A stretch of 64,000 nt of DNA, taken from the NCBI RefSeq assembly GCF_001613085.1, contig NZ_BDBR01000012.1:124001-188000 (forward strand). Reading direction: 5' to 3'. Made by a program: the position numbers and the translations under genes. The notes beneath the pieces were generated by a model, which did no database searches, was not told the origin of the DNA, and worked only from the letters and a program-made list of their open reading frames with translations. Below are positions 1 through 9,101 of the stretch, one piece after another (positions within the stretch are counted from its first letter, which is position 1; every line of letters begins with the position of its first letter). The stretch comes from Nocardia salmonicida NBRC 13393 (GTDB lineage: Bacteria; Actinomycetota; Actinomycetes; Mycobacteriales; Mycobacteriaceae).

Positions 1-1093
<1,093 letters not shown>

Positions 1094-1122
1094 GGGACGA
1101 GAGTATCCGGAACGCTGGGTAC

Positions 1123-1140
1123 TATGCAACCAGGTTCATA
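1123..1140. promoter_or_regulatory. Candidate PadR operator
   Basis: An inverted repeat TATG-N10-CATA lies about 30 bp upstream of the padR start. PadR proteins commonly bind ATGT/ACAT-like dyads with an 8-10 bp spacer, so autoregulation is plausible. Assignment is by position and symmetry only. Confidence 0.4.
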
Positions 1141-1254
1141 TGAGTTGACGGCGCCGATGCGGTAGACGGCGTGGGGCGGTGACCGCATCGGCGGAAACAC
1201 GGGTGCACGCGTTATAGGCGGCGTGGATGTTCGTTCGCCGATAGTCTTCGGCCT

Positions 1255-2592
1255 ATGACCGAGGTGAACGCGGCCGAGACCGTCGGCGAGGCGGCCGGAC
1301 GCGGGCAGGTACTGGCGTGGGGGTTGTGGGACTGGGGGTCGTCGGCGTTCCAGGCCGTGACGCTGACCTTCGTGTTCTCGGTGTATCTCACCGACAAGGT
1401 GGGCAAGGATCTGCCGGGCACGACACCGGCGAGTGCGTGGCTGGGCTGGGCGCTGGCGGGGGCCGGGTTGGTCGTCGCGCTGACGGCACCGGTCTGCGGG
1501 CAGTACTTCGACGCGGTCGGCTCGCGTAAACGGGCCTTGGCGACCTTGACGGCGCTGACGGTCGGCGCGATGTCGCTGATGTTCTTCGTCCGCGACGACT
1601 ACAACGATCTCTGGCTCGGTCTGGCGCTGCTCGCGTTCGCCTCGGCCACCTTCGAGCTCGCCGGCGTGCCCTACAACGCGATGATGCGGCAGGTGTCGAC
1701 ACCGGCCACGGTCGGCCGGGTCTCCGGATTGGGTTGGGCGATGGGCTATTTCGGCGGCATCGTGCTGCTGCTGATCTGCTATGTGGGATTCCTCGCCGGT
1801 GACGGTGACACCCGCGGACTGCTCGCGATGCCCACCGATCAGGGACTCAATGTCCGCCTCGTCATCGTGCTCGCGGCCGTGTGGTTCACCGTGTTCGCGC
1901 TGCCGGTGCTGTTCGCGGTACCCGAGATGCCACGCACCGGCGCCGACCCGGGGGCGGCGAAGGTCGGCTTCCTCGGTTCCTACCGGGTGTTGTGGCGTGA
2001 CGTGCGGGAACTGTGGGCCCAGGATCGGCACACGGTGTACTTCCTGCTGGCCAGTGCGGTGTTCCGGGACGGTCTGGCGGGCGTGTTCACCTTCGGCGGG
2101 GTGCTCGCGGTGACGGTGTACGGGTTCGCCGATGCCGATGTGCTGCTGTTCGGGATCGCCGCGAATGTCGTGGCCGGGCTGGCCGCGGTGGTGGCCGGAC
2201 GGTTCGACGACCGGATCGGGCCCAAGCGGGTGATCGTGTCGTCGCTGGTCGGGATGCTCGTCTGCGGCGTCGCGCTGCTGCTGGTGTCGGGCTCGACGAT
2301 GTTCTGGATCTTCGGGCTCGCGCTCACCGTGTTCGTCGGTCCCGCGCAGTCCTCGGCTCGGTCGTTCCTGGCGCGCCTGGCGCCGCCGGGACGGGAGGGT
2401 CAGTTGTTCGGCCTGTACACCACGACCGGTCGGGCCGTGTCGTTCCTGGCGCCCGCCCTGTTCGGCGTTTTCGTCTCCGTCTTCCACAGCGACCGCGCCG
2501 GAATCGCCGGACTTCTGGTCGTGCTGGCGGTGGGTCTGCTGGTCCTGCTCCCGGTACACGCGCCGTCGCGCACGGTATCCGCCGATATGTGA
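1255..2592 (+). CDS. MFS transporter, UMF1/Atg22-like
   Basis: A 445-aa integral membrane protein with about 12 predicted transmembrane helices. The N-terminal block WGLWDWGSSAFQAVTLTF and the later SGLGWAMGYFGGIVLLL stretch are typical of the UMF1 (Atg22-like) subfamily of the major facilitator superfamily, whose bacterial members are mostly uncharacterised exporters. It is divergent from padR with 161 bp between them. A TAGTCT hexamer ends 7 nt before the ATG, so the transcript may be leaderless. Substrate unknown. The gene ends with a 6-bp hairpin before the convergent tetR. Confidence 0.85.
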   Translation: MTEVNAAETVGEAAGRGQVLAWGLWDWGSSAFQAVTLTFVFSVYLTDKVGKDLPGTTPASAWLGWALAGAGLVVALTAPVCGQYFDAVGSRKRALATLTALTVGAMSLMFFVRDDYNDLWLGLALLAFASATFELAGVPYNAMMRQVSTPATVGRVSGLGWAMGYFGGIVLLLICYVGFLAGDGDTRGLLAMPTDQGLNVRLVIVLAAVWFTVFALPVLFAVPEMPRTGADPGAAKVGFLGSYRVLWRDVRELWAQDRHTVYFLLASAVFRDGLAGVFTFGGVLAVTVYGFADADVLLFGIAANVVAGLAAVVAGRFDDRIGPKRVIVSSLVGMLVCGVALLLVSGSTMFWIFGLALTVFVGPAQSSARSFLARLAPPGREGQLFGLYTTTGRAVSFLAPALFGVFVSVFHSDRAGIAGLLVVLAVGLLVLLPVHAPSRTVSADM

Positions 2593-2600
2593 CGTATCAC

Positions 2601-2616
2601 CGGCGGGGTGCCGCCG
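2601..2616. terminator. Small GC hairpin between convergent genes
   Basis: A perfect CGGCGG/CCGCCG stem with a GGTG loop lies 8 nt after the MFS stop and before the convergent tetR end. There is no T-tract. Confidence 0.45.
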
Positions 2617-2643
2617 CGTTGTGTGAACGCCCGTGCTCTGAGT

Positions 2644-3276
2644 TCAGTCCGCGTTTTTGGGTACCCAGCCCGCGATGCCCAACGCGATCAGGCGCATCTG
2701 CATGACGGTGCGCTCCACGATCGCCGATTCCTCACGGGAGGTGGACGCGACGAAAGCGGCAATACCGTCGGTAACAGTGGTAACGAGCAGATCTGCGGCG
2801 ATCTCCAGCTCGGTGGTGCTCCACGAATCCAGCGCGCGCAGGCGAGAGAGATCGGCGACGATCTCGCGCACGATCAGCTGCATCTCCATCGCGATCGCCT
2901 GACGCAGTGGGGCAGGCCCACCGTGACGCTCGCGAATGAGGAAACCGAACAGTGCGCGTTTGACGCGGACCTGCTCGAAGACGAAGCGGACCGTATCGGC
3001 CAGATGGGCGTCGGGCTTACGCCTGACCTCTCGCAATGCCAAACGCAATGCGGTGACACCCTCATCGACGATCGTCGCGCCCAGGTCGTCGAGCGAGGCG
3101 AAGTGGCGGTAGAAGGCCGTCGGCACGATGCCGGCCGAACGGGCGATCTCACGCAGGCTCAATGCCGCGAATCCGCGCTCCGAGGCCAAGGCCAAGGTGC
3201 CGTCGAGGAGGGCTGCCCGGGTATGCGCTTTGCGCTCGTTGCGGGTTCCTGCCTGCTCAGTCACATCGGTGAGCAT
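2644..3276 (-). CDS. TetR family regulator of the desaturase operon (DesT-like)
   Basis: A TetR protein of about 210 aa. The DNA-binding helices are clear: RAALLDGTLALASERGFAAL, then SLREIARSAGIVPTAFYRHF. The FYRHF ending and the divergent placement next to an FAD/2Fe-2S reductase and an acyl-CoA desaturase parallel Pseudomonas DesT, which senses the saturated/unsaturated acyl-CoA ratio. The start is uncertain: the ATG at 3276 was preferred to the ATG at 3306 because TetR N-termini are short, but no strong ribosome site marks either. An 18-bp palindrome in the shared intergenic region is the likely operator. Confidence 0.85.
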   Translation of the reverse strand: MLTDVTEQAGTRNERKAHTRAALLDGTLALASERGFAALSLREIARSAGIVPTAFYRHFASLDDLGATIVDEGVTALRLALREVRRKPDAHLADTVRFVFEQVRVKRALFGFLIRERHGGPAPLRQAIAMEMQLIVREIVADLSRLRALDSWSTTELEIAADLLVTTVTDGIAAFVASTSREESAIVERTVMQMRLIALGIAGWVPKNAD

Positions 3277-3334
3277 ACATCCGTTCACCATAGCGGCCTT
3301 TGTCATTATGTTGTCCGCCTCACATTATTGCCGG

Positions 3335-3365
3335 TTGACAGTGGCCCGGGGTCATCGGGCACACT
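3335..3365 (+). promoter_or_regulatory. Promoter of the desaturase operon
   Basis: TTGACA at 3335-3340 is a consensus -35 box. A weak -10 (CACACT, 3360-3365) follows with a 19-bp gap. The palindromic operator starts 4 bp further downstream, so a bound regulator would cover the start of transcription. Confidence 0.45.
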
Positions 3366-3369
3366 GGTG

Positions 3370-3387
3370 AGTGTACAGACGTGCACT
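3370..3387. promoter_or_regulatory. DesT-like palindromic operator
   Basis: AGTGTAC-AGAC-GTGCACT is an inverted repeat with 7-bp arms (one mismatch) and a 4-bp centre, placed between the putative -10 and the reductase start. As I recall, the Pseudomonas DesT site has the same 18-bp layout (AGTGAAC, 4 bp, GTTGACT). The divergent TetR protein is the obvious candidate ligand. Confidence 0.6.
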
Positions 3388-3435
3388 GAAATTTGGAGCC
3401 GCACGTCGAAGGACTTCTCGAAGGGGCAACGCGAC

Positions 3436-4527
3436 ATGGTGGGACTGATCGACCTGGTGCAGACGTTGACGACGCCGCACCCGCTGGACCGGTACCTGGA
3501 ACTCGTCAACCCCGGGCTCACCGCCCGGGAGCTGCGCGCCGAAGTCACCCATGTCTCGCACGCGGTGCCGGGCTCGGTGACCCTCACCCTGCGCGCCTCG
3601 CGGCAGTGGCGCGGCCATGCCGCCGGTCAGTACGTGCAGATCGGCGTCTCGATCAACGGCGTGCGCCACACCCGCTGCTACTCGCCGATCGACCCCGAGA
3701 GCCGGGGCGAGCGCTACCTGCAGCTCACCGTCAAGGCGCACCCGGGCGGGCTGGTGTCGAACTACCTGCACGCCAATGCCAAGCCCGGCATGGTCGTCGA
3801 TCTGGCGCCCGCATCCGGTGTGTTCCACCTACCGCAGCAGCGGCCCGACAGGGTGCTGCTGGTCAGCGGCGGCAGCGGCATCACGCCGGTACTGTCGATG
3901 TTGCGGACCCTCGACGCCGAGGGCTACACCGGGCAGGTCACCTTCCTGCACTACGCCCGTCAGCCCGAGATGGTGCCGCACCGGGCGGAGTTGTCCTCCA
4001 TCGCGCAGCGTCGCGCCAACTTTCGTATCGAGTACCGCTACCCGGTCGAGCCGGGCACGGTGATCGACGGTGAAACCTCCACCGGCAGTGGTTTCTTCGA
4101 CTACGAGGAGCTCGAGCGGGTCGCACCCTGGTACGCCGACGCGCAGACCTTCGTGTGCGGGCCGCCGCCGCTGATGCGGGCGGTCAAGACGATCTTCGAA
4201 GCCGAGGGTCTCGAAGACCGGGTGCTCAGTGAGGAATTCACGCTCACCACGGTCCCGACCGATCCGTCCGAGGCCACCGGCACCGTCACCTTCTCCGGCA
4301 GCGACGTCGCCGCCGACAACACCGGAGCAACGCTGCTCGAGCAGGCCGAAGCATCCGGCCTGACCCCGGAATACGGCTGCCGCATGGGGATCTGCTTCTC
4401 CTGCACCGCGACCAAGGTCTCCGGCTGCACCCGCAACGTCCGTACCGGCGAGCTCGACGCCGACCCCGACAAGCCCATCCAGATCTGCATCAACGCCCCT
4501 GTCGGCGACGTCGACATCGCGCTCTAG
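3436..4527 (+). CDS. Ferredoxin reductase-type electron donor for acyl-CoA desaturase
   Basis: A 363-aa flavodoxin reductase-like protein. In order it has an FAD-binding barrel with the RCYSPI signature (near residue 82), an NAD(P)-binding domain with LVSGGSGITPVLSM (near 142), and a C-terminal plant-type 2Fe-2S domain with GCRMGICFSC plus a final cysteine in IQICINAP. It would pass electrons from NAD(P)H to the di-iron centre of the desaturase 38 bp downstream, as Rv3230c does for DesA3 in M. tuberculosis. I start at the ATG at 3436, which has AAGGGG upstream; the reading frame is open further upstream but crosses the promoter and operator. Confidence 0.9.
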   Translation: MVGLIDLVQTLTTPHPLDRYLELVNPGLTARELRAEVTHVSHAVPGSVTLTLRASRQWRGHAAGQYVQIGVSINGVRHTRCYSPIDPESRGERYLQLTVKAHPGGLVSNYLHANAKPGMVVDLAPASGVFHLPQQRPDRVLLVSGGSGITPVLSMLRTLDAEGYTGQVTFLHYARQPEMVPHRAELSSIAQRRANFRIEYRYPVEPGTVIDGETSTGSGFFDYEELERVAPWYADAQTFVCGPPPLMRAVKTIFEAEGLEDRVLSEEFTLTTVPTDPSEATGTVTFSGSDVAADNTGATLLEQAEASGLTPEYGCRMGICFSCTATKVSGCTRNVRTGELDADPDKPIQICINAPVGDVDIAL

Positions 4528-4565
4528 ACAACCGATACCCAGAACCAACAAGGGGAGATACAGCC

Positions 4566-5717
4566 ATGACGATCCTCACCGAAGGCAAAGACGGTCCGGT
4601 CATCCTGAGCCCGGATCAGGTCGAAGAGCTCGGCGCCGCGCTCGACGCGCTGCGCGCCCGCGTCGTCGACGACCTCGGCGAACGCGACCGTGACTACATC
4701 TACAACATCATCAAGACCCAGCGTGGCTTCGAGATCGCCGGCCGCGGTCTGATGTACCTGGGCTTCCTGCCGCCGTTCTGGCTGGCCGGCGTCGCCGCGC
4801 TCGGTGTGTCGAAGATCCTCGACAACATGGAGATCGGCCACAACGTCATGCACGGTCAGTACGACTGGATGCGTGAGCGCGGCATCAACTCCCGCGAATT
4901 CGACTGGGACACGGTCTGCCCGGCCGACCAGTGGAAGCACTCGCACAACTACATGCACCACACCTACACCAACATCGTCGATATGGACCGCGACATCGGT
5001 TACGGCGTCCTGCGCATCGACGAGGCGCAGAAGTGGAACCCCTACTACCTGGGCAACCCGCTCTACGCCTTCCTGCTGATGACGTTCTTCGAGTGGGGCG
5101 TGATGCTGCACGATCTCGAGGCCGACAACATCATCAAGGGCAAGCGCAAGTGGTCCGACATCAAGCCGCTGCTCAAGGGGCAGGGTAAGAAGGCCGGCAA
5201 GCAGGTCCTCAAGGACTACGTGATGTTCCCGGCGCTGACCGGCCCGCTGTTCGTCTCCACCCTGGCGGGCAACGTGGCGGCCAACCTGGTGCGCAACGTG
5301 TGGACCTACTCGATCATCTTCTGCGGTCACTTCCCCTCGGGCGTACAGACGTTCTCCAAGGAGGAGACCGAGGTCGAGACCCGCGGTGAGTGGTACGTGC
5401 GCCAGATGCTCGGTTCGGCCAACATCACCGGCTCGCGGCTGTTCCACATCATGTCGGGCAATCTCTCGCACCAGATCGAGCATCACCTGTTCCCCGATAT
5501 CCCGGCCAACCGGTACCCGGAAATCGCGCCCGAGGTGAAGGCGCTGGCCGAGAAGTACGGGCTGCCTTACAACACCGGTCGTTTCTCCAAGCAGATCGGC
5601 TCGGTCTGGGGCAAGATCTTCAAGCTCGCGCTGCCCGATCGTTTCACGAAGAGTGACCCCAAGCCCGGTGTTATCGTTATGCGAAATCAGCCGGAAACCT
5701 CCACTGTGAGCGGGTAA
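4566..5717 (+). CDS. Membrane acyl-CoA (stearoyl) delta-9 desaturase, DesA3 type
   Basis: A 383-aa membrane fatty acid desaturase. The three histidine boxes that bind the di-iron centre are intact: HNVMH (about residue 92), HSHNYMHH (about 124) and HQIEHH (about 301). Hydrophobic pairs lie between boxes 1 and 2 and around residues 220-250. It introduces a cis double bond into saturated acyl-CoA, producing oleate for phospholipids and tuberculostearic-type acids. The start has a good site (AAGGGGAGATACAGCC before ATG). It is the second gene of the reductase-desaturase operon; a small third gene starts directly after its stop codon. Confidence 0.93.
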   Translation: MTILTEGKDGPVILSPDQVEELGAALDALRARVVDDLGERDRDYIYNIIKTQRGFEIAGRGLMYLGFLPPFWLAGVAALGVSKILDNMEIGHNVMHGQYDWMRERGINSREFDWDTVCPADQWKHSHNYMHHTYTNIVDMDRDIGYGVLRIDEAQKWNPYYLGNPLYAFLLMTFFEWGVMLHDLEADNIIKGKRKWSDIKPLLKGQGKKAGKQVLKDYVMFPALTGPLFVSTLAGNVAANLVRNVWTYSIIFCGHFPSGVQTFSKEETEVETRGEWYVRQMLGSANITGSRLFHIMSGNLSHQIEHHLFPDIPANRYPEIAPEVKALAEKYGLPYNTGRFSKQIGSVWGKIFKLALPDRFTKSDPKPGVIVMRNQPETSTVSG

Positions 5718-6086
5718 ATGGTCGGGAAATTCGAAAGCAACAAGGATCTGGTCCAGGACTTGACGGCTTCCGGTGCGCAGCGGGTCGGCAAAATCGCCTC
5801 GCTCATCACCGGGACCGTCGCCGAGGTCGCTCGTGAGATCGGTGAGTTCGTCACCGATGTGATCGAGATGCGCGAAGCCGCGGCGGCCGCTCGTCGAGAT
5901 GCCGAGCGGGATGCGGCTTTCGTCGAAACCGAGACCGAGTTCGTCGACCTCGACGCTCCGGTAGCGGACGACTTCGGCGCGCGGGCCTCGTTCGCGGAGT
6001 CGGTCGTGGACGACAAAGCCCCGGCTGACGACGACAAAGCCCCGGCTACAGGCGACAAGGCCCCGGTTACGGGCGAGCAGGCCTGA
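5718..6086 (+). CDS. Small uncharacterised protein coupled to the desaturase
   Basis: A 122-aa soluble protein of unknown function whose ATG follows the desaturase TAA without a gap, so it is almost certainly translated with it. The first ~70 residues are helical and amphipathic (VGKIASLITGTVAEVAREIG, then a charged Arg/Glu/Ala helix). The tail is acidic and carries a degenerate repeat, DDKAPADDDKAPATGDKAPV, which looks disordered. No enzyme motif is visible. Co-translation suggests a structural, stabilising or regulatory role for the desaturase complex, but this is inference. Confidence 0.75.
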   Translation: MVGKFESNKDLVQDLTASGAQRVGKIASLITGTVAEVAREIGEFVTDVIEMREAAAAARRDAERDAAFVETETEFVDLDAPVADDFGARASFAESVVDDKAPADDDKAPATGDKAPVTGEQA

Positions 6087-6089
6087 TCC

Positions 6090-6620
6090 TCACCACACGG
6101 GCAACCGCCTGCGGTGCTCGGTGACATCGGTGATCAGATCCCGATAGCCGTCGGTCAGTTCGGCAAGACGACACCATTGCAGATGGGTGCGAGCCTCCCG
6201 CTGCCGTGGTGTCGTCTTCGTTGGTGCCGGTCCGGCCATGGCCTGCTGGGCGGCTACCCATTTCGCGGCCATCCGGTCGATCACCGCGCCGAGGGTCTCG
6301 GTGTGCAGCGAGGCGCCGACGCGGTGTTCCACATGGGTGGCGACCCACTCGTCGATGTGGGCGATCAGCGCGACGCGGTCGTTGTCGATGTCGTCGACGA
6401 GGCGTCCGCACGCCGCGCCGGTGCTGCTCGACGCGGCGGGGTCGCGTGCCTGCTCCAGGGCTCGGCGGCGGCGATCGTGGCAGCTCGCGAGGTCTCGGGC
6501 GGCGTCGAGAACGCGGTGTCGCGTCGGGTCGGGGTGGTCGGTTCCGAGGAAAGCCCGCAACAGTGCCGAGGGTGTCGGTAACTGTGCGGCGTCCAGACGG
6601 TGGCCGTGATCGATCGGCAT
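6090..6620 (-). CDS. DUF4254 family protein
   Basis: A 176-aa helical protein that matches the DUF4254 layout: an N-terminal PTPSALLRAFLG helix, a central IAHIDEWVATHVE block and a C-terminal AKWVAAQQAM...EARTHLQWCRLAELTDGY block. The family is common in actinobacteria and has no established function; nothing catalytic is evident. I start at the ATG at 6620 (CAGGGG upstream); ATGs at 6647 and 6695 are in frame. It is convergent with the desaturase operon, with only 3 bp between the two stops. Confidence 0.75.
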   Translation of the reverse strand: MPIDHGHRLDAAQLPTPSALLRAFLGTDHPDPTRHRVLDAARDLASCHDRRRRALEQARDPAASSSTGAACGRLVDDIDNDRVALIAHIDEWVATHVEHRVGASLHTETLGAVIDRMAAKWVAAQQAMAGPAPTKTTPRQREARTHLQWCRLAELTDGYRDLITDVTEHRRRLPVW

Positions 6621-6948
6621 GGTGGCCCCTGACAACGCTGTGTACATGGATACGCCAGGGCCGAGGAGGAGGTGTTGGGGTGCGCTCCCCGGCACCGGCG
6701 TAGCCCCGCCCGGACGTCGACAAATGTCCGCGACGCTGCGGGTGGAGAAGACGGCCCGGGGAAAATCGGGACCCTCCCAGGAAAGCGCGATCCGGCGGCG
6801 ACGCGCAATAGTGCGGTGGACAAACCCGGGTGTCGGCAGAAATTGTTATCCACCATTACGGCCGGGTCTCCCCGCGAGTACTCCCCGATAACCCCGGGGC
6901 ACATTTCCGGCAATCATTTCGGCGCCGAATGCACTAACCTCGATAATT
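6621..6948. other. Intergenic region between divergent DUF4254 gene and 6949 gene
   Basis: These 328 bp hold no convincing gene. The right end is locally AT-richer and contains the TAACCT box of the next gene. The rest shows no tRNA, repeat or strong dyad. Confidence 0.5.
6935..6940 (+). promoter_or_regulatory. -10 box of a leaderless transcript
   Basis: TAACCT (TANNNT consensus) ends 8 nt before the GTG start at 6949, and no Shine-Dalgarno sequence is present. This is the layout of leaderless actinobacterial messages. Confidence 0.5.
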
Positions 6949-7269
6949 GTGCCCGCCTACGTGTCCTCGCCTGAGCTGACCTTCGGGTTCCTGTTCGCCC
7001 TGGAATCCCCGGAGCGCATCGCCGATGTCGTGCGCGGCCTGATGGAACGTCGTGCGGTGTCGGTGTTCCGGCTCGCTCGCCTGTCCGACGACGACGGCCC
7101 ACCCGAGCGCTACGTCGTGAACTGGGCGGCGATCCCGCAGATTTCGATCACCACCGGAGCCCCCGCCGACGAGGAACTGCGCGCGCAGCGAATCATGCTG
7201 GTCAACGCTTTCCTGGGGGAGGGCGGCGAGGTGAGCATGTACGCGGGAAACCCGGACGGGCCGAGCTGA
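6949..7269 (+). CDS. Conserved hypothetical protein, 106 aa
   Basis: A 106-aa soluble protein that I do not recognise by family. It has a regular alternating pattern (LTFGFLFALESPERIADVVR, then AVSVFRLARL and YVVNWAAIPQISITTG) compatible with a small alpha/beta fold, and no signal peptide or membrane segment. Codon use is typical of the window, so it looks real. It uses a GTG start with a -10-like TAACCT 8 nt upstream, indicating a leaderless message. It is convergent with the ABC transporter operon, 2 bp from that stop. Confidence 0.65.
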   Translation: MPAYVSSPELTFGFLFALESPERIADVVRGLMERRAVSVFRLARLSDDDGPPERYVVNWAAIPQISITTGAPADEELRAQRIMLVNAFLGEGGEVSMYAGNPDGPS

Positions 7270-7271
7270 GT

Positions 7272-8267
7272 TCAGCGGGTCGACTCGTAGATCCGGCGGA
7301 CAACGTCCTCTATATCGGGTTCCTCGATCGACAGATCGCGCACCTGCGCCCGGTCCGACACCGCCGCCAGTAAATCCGCCGCGGTGGTCTTCTCGGCGTC
7401 GAAGGCCAGGCGCTGGCGCATGCCGCCCGCCTCGCTGGACAGCAACTGTGCCCCGCACGGCAGATCGTCGAGATCCGGTGTGGGAGCTGCCAGGTCGACC
7501 ACCAGTACCCGGCGGGCGCCGACGGTGGCGCCGAGCCCGGTCAGTGAACCGTCGTACACCAACCTGCCGTAATCCACGACGAGCACCCGATCGCAGAGTC
7601 GTTCGATATCGCCCATATCGTGGGTGGTGAGCAGCAGCGTGGTGCCGCGCTCGATCCGTTCGGCGCGCAGGAACTCACGTAATCGCTGTTTGGACAGCAC
7701 ATCGAGGCCGATCGTCGGCTCATCCAGGATCACCAACTCGGGCGAATGCAACAGTGCGGCCGCCACTTCCGCGCGCATGCGCTGACCGAGCGAGAGCTGG
7801 CGGACCGGGGTGTCGAGGGTGTCGGCCATTTCCAGCTGCTCCACCAGTTCGTGGGTCCGCTTGTCTGCGATATCGGGGTCGAGGCGGTGGATCGCCGCCA
7901 GGATCGAAAACGACTCGTGCAGTGGCAGATCCCACCACAGTTGCGAACGCTGCCCGAACACGACCCCGATGCGTGAGGCGAGTTCCTTTCGCTGACGTAC
8001 CGGCTCGAGGCCGCAGGTGCGCACGGTTCCGGTGGTCGGCACGAGGATGCCGGTGAGCATCTTGATGGTCGTCGACTTGCCCGCGCCGTTGGCGCCGATA
8101 TAGCCGACCGCGGAGCCGCGTTCGATCCGGAAACTCATGCGGTCGACGGCGGTGATGGTGTCGCGATGTCTGCGCCAGCGTCGGCCGTTCTTGCGGTAGA
8201 CGGTGAATTGCCGGGTGAGGTCATCGATGTCGATGATCGGTTCCTGGTTCTCGTGCTCGTCCATCAT
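7272..8267 (-). CDS. ABC-2 transporter ATP-binding protein
   Basis: A 331-aa ATPase subunit of an export-type ABC transporter. It has Walker A (GANGAGKST), a variant signature LSLGQRMR, Walker B (LVILDEPTIGLD) and the switch histidine region (LLTTHDMGDIE). It is the last gene of a three-gene operon; its ATG directly follows the TAG of the second permease, with AGGAGGGG as ribosome site. The partner permeases resemble the ABC2_membrane_6 family, which suggests export of an unknown small molecule or lipid-like compound. Confidence 0.9.
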   Translation of the reverse strand: MMDEHENQEPIIDIDDLTRQFTVYRKNGRRWRRHRDTITAVDRMSFRIERGSAVGYIGANGAGKSTTIKMLTGILVPTTGTVRTCGLEPVRQRKELASRIGVVFGQRSQLWWDLPLHESFSILAAIHRLDPDIADKRTHELVEQLEMADTLDTPVRQLSLGQRMRAEVAAALLHSPELVILDEPTIGLDVLSKQRLREFLRAERIERGTTLLLTTHDMGDIERLCDRVLVVDYGRLVYDGSLTGLGATVGARRVLVVDLAAPTPDLDDLPCGAQLLSSEAGGMRQRLAFDAEKTTAADLLAAVSDRAQVRDLSIEEPDIEDVVRRIYESTR

Positions 8268-9101
8268 CTATCCCCCTCCTCCCTGATAGTGCCTCGTACC
8301 GATCCGCCATGCCGCCGATGCGAGGAGCCACACCCACGCTGCGGCGAGTGGCGTGAGCCACGCCGACCACGCGGGCAGCAGCGGCGGCCCCGGCAGTCCG
8401 AGTAGGGCGATGGTCGGCACGTACGCCGTGAACGCGACGGGAATCGCGAACCCGAACAACAGTTTCAGCGGTGTCGGGAACACAGAGGCCGGCTGCATCG
8501 CGGCGAACGACCCGCCGTAGGTGAAGCTGTTGGTGAGCTCGGCACCGTCTATCAAGAAGAACTGTAGTCCGGCTGCGCATACGAAAAGGCCACAGAACAG
8601 CGCAATTCCACTGAGCAGGGTGATCACGATCAAGGTAACCGGGGCGATGCCCCAGTCGATATCGTTGCGCCACAGCCCGATCCCGAGCACGATCACCGCG
8701 ACCGCGGCCCGCGCGAGTCTGCGTAACGAGATGTCACTGGTCACCAGCTGCAACAGCAGTGGTTGCGGGCGAAGGTGATACGCGTCGAGGGTGCCCATCC
8801 GAATCATCGACGGGAGCGAGTCCAGGTGTCCGACCGCGACCTGGGCCAGCGCGAACGAGGTGTTGGACAACCCGAACAGCAGCAGCGCCGCGTCGACATC
8901 GAGGCCGCCGAGGGTGCCGACGTTGTGGAAGATCACCCACACCTCACCGAACTCCACCAGCCCGATCAGGAAGGCACTGAACACCTCGGTGGCGAACGAG
9001 AGTCGGTACACCTGCTGGGCTTTCACACGCGAACGCAATACTGCGAGATAGGGAGTCAACCAGGTCCCGGCAACAACGCGCGCGGAATCCGGTTCAGCCA
9101 C
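8268..9101 (-). CDS. ABC-2 family permease (second permease)
   Basis: A 277-aa membrane protein with about six transmembrane helices, homologous in layout to its upstream neighbour. Motifs typical of the ABC2_membrane_6 family include FGEVWVIFHNVGTLGG near the N-terminus and SLPSMIRMGTLDAYHLRP after the second helix. I chose the GTG at 9101, which overlaps the end of the first permease by 8 bp; the frame is open further upstream but a longer start would intrude far into the neighbour. Together with the first permease it would form a heterodimeric channel. Confidence 0.85.
   Translation of the reverse strand: MAEPDSARVVAGTWLTPYLAVLRSRVKAQQVYRLSFATEVFSAFLIGLVEFGEVWVIFHNVGTLGGLDVDAALLLFGLSNTSFALAQVAVGHLDSLPSMIRMGTLDAYHLRPQPLLLQLVTSDISLRRLARAAVAVIVLGIGLWRNDIDWGIAPVTLIVITLLSGIALFCGLFVCAAGLQFFLIDGAELTNSFTYGGSFAAMQPASVFPTPLKLLFGFAIPVAFTAYVPTIALLGLPGPPLLPAWSAWLTPLAAAWVWLLASAAWRIGTRHYQGGGG

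Noticed and set aside
2608..3435. N-terminal extension of the reductase frame to 2608
   Set aside because: The extension runs through the tetR gene, the TTGACA promoter and the operator. The conserved protein begins at the ATG at 3436.
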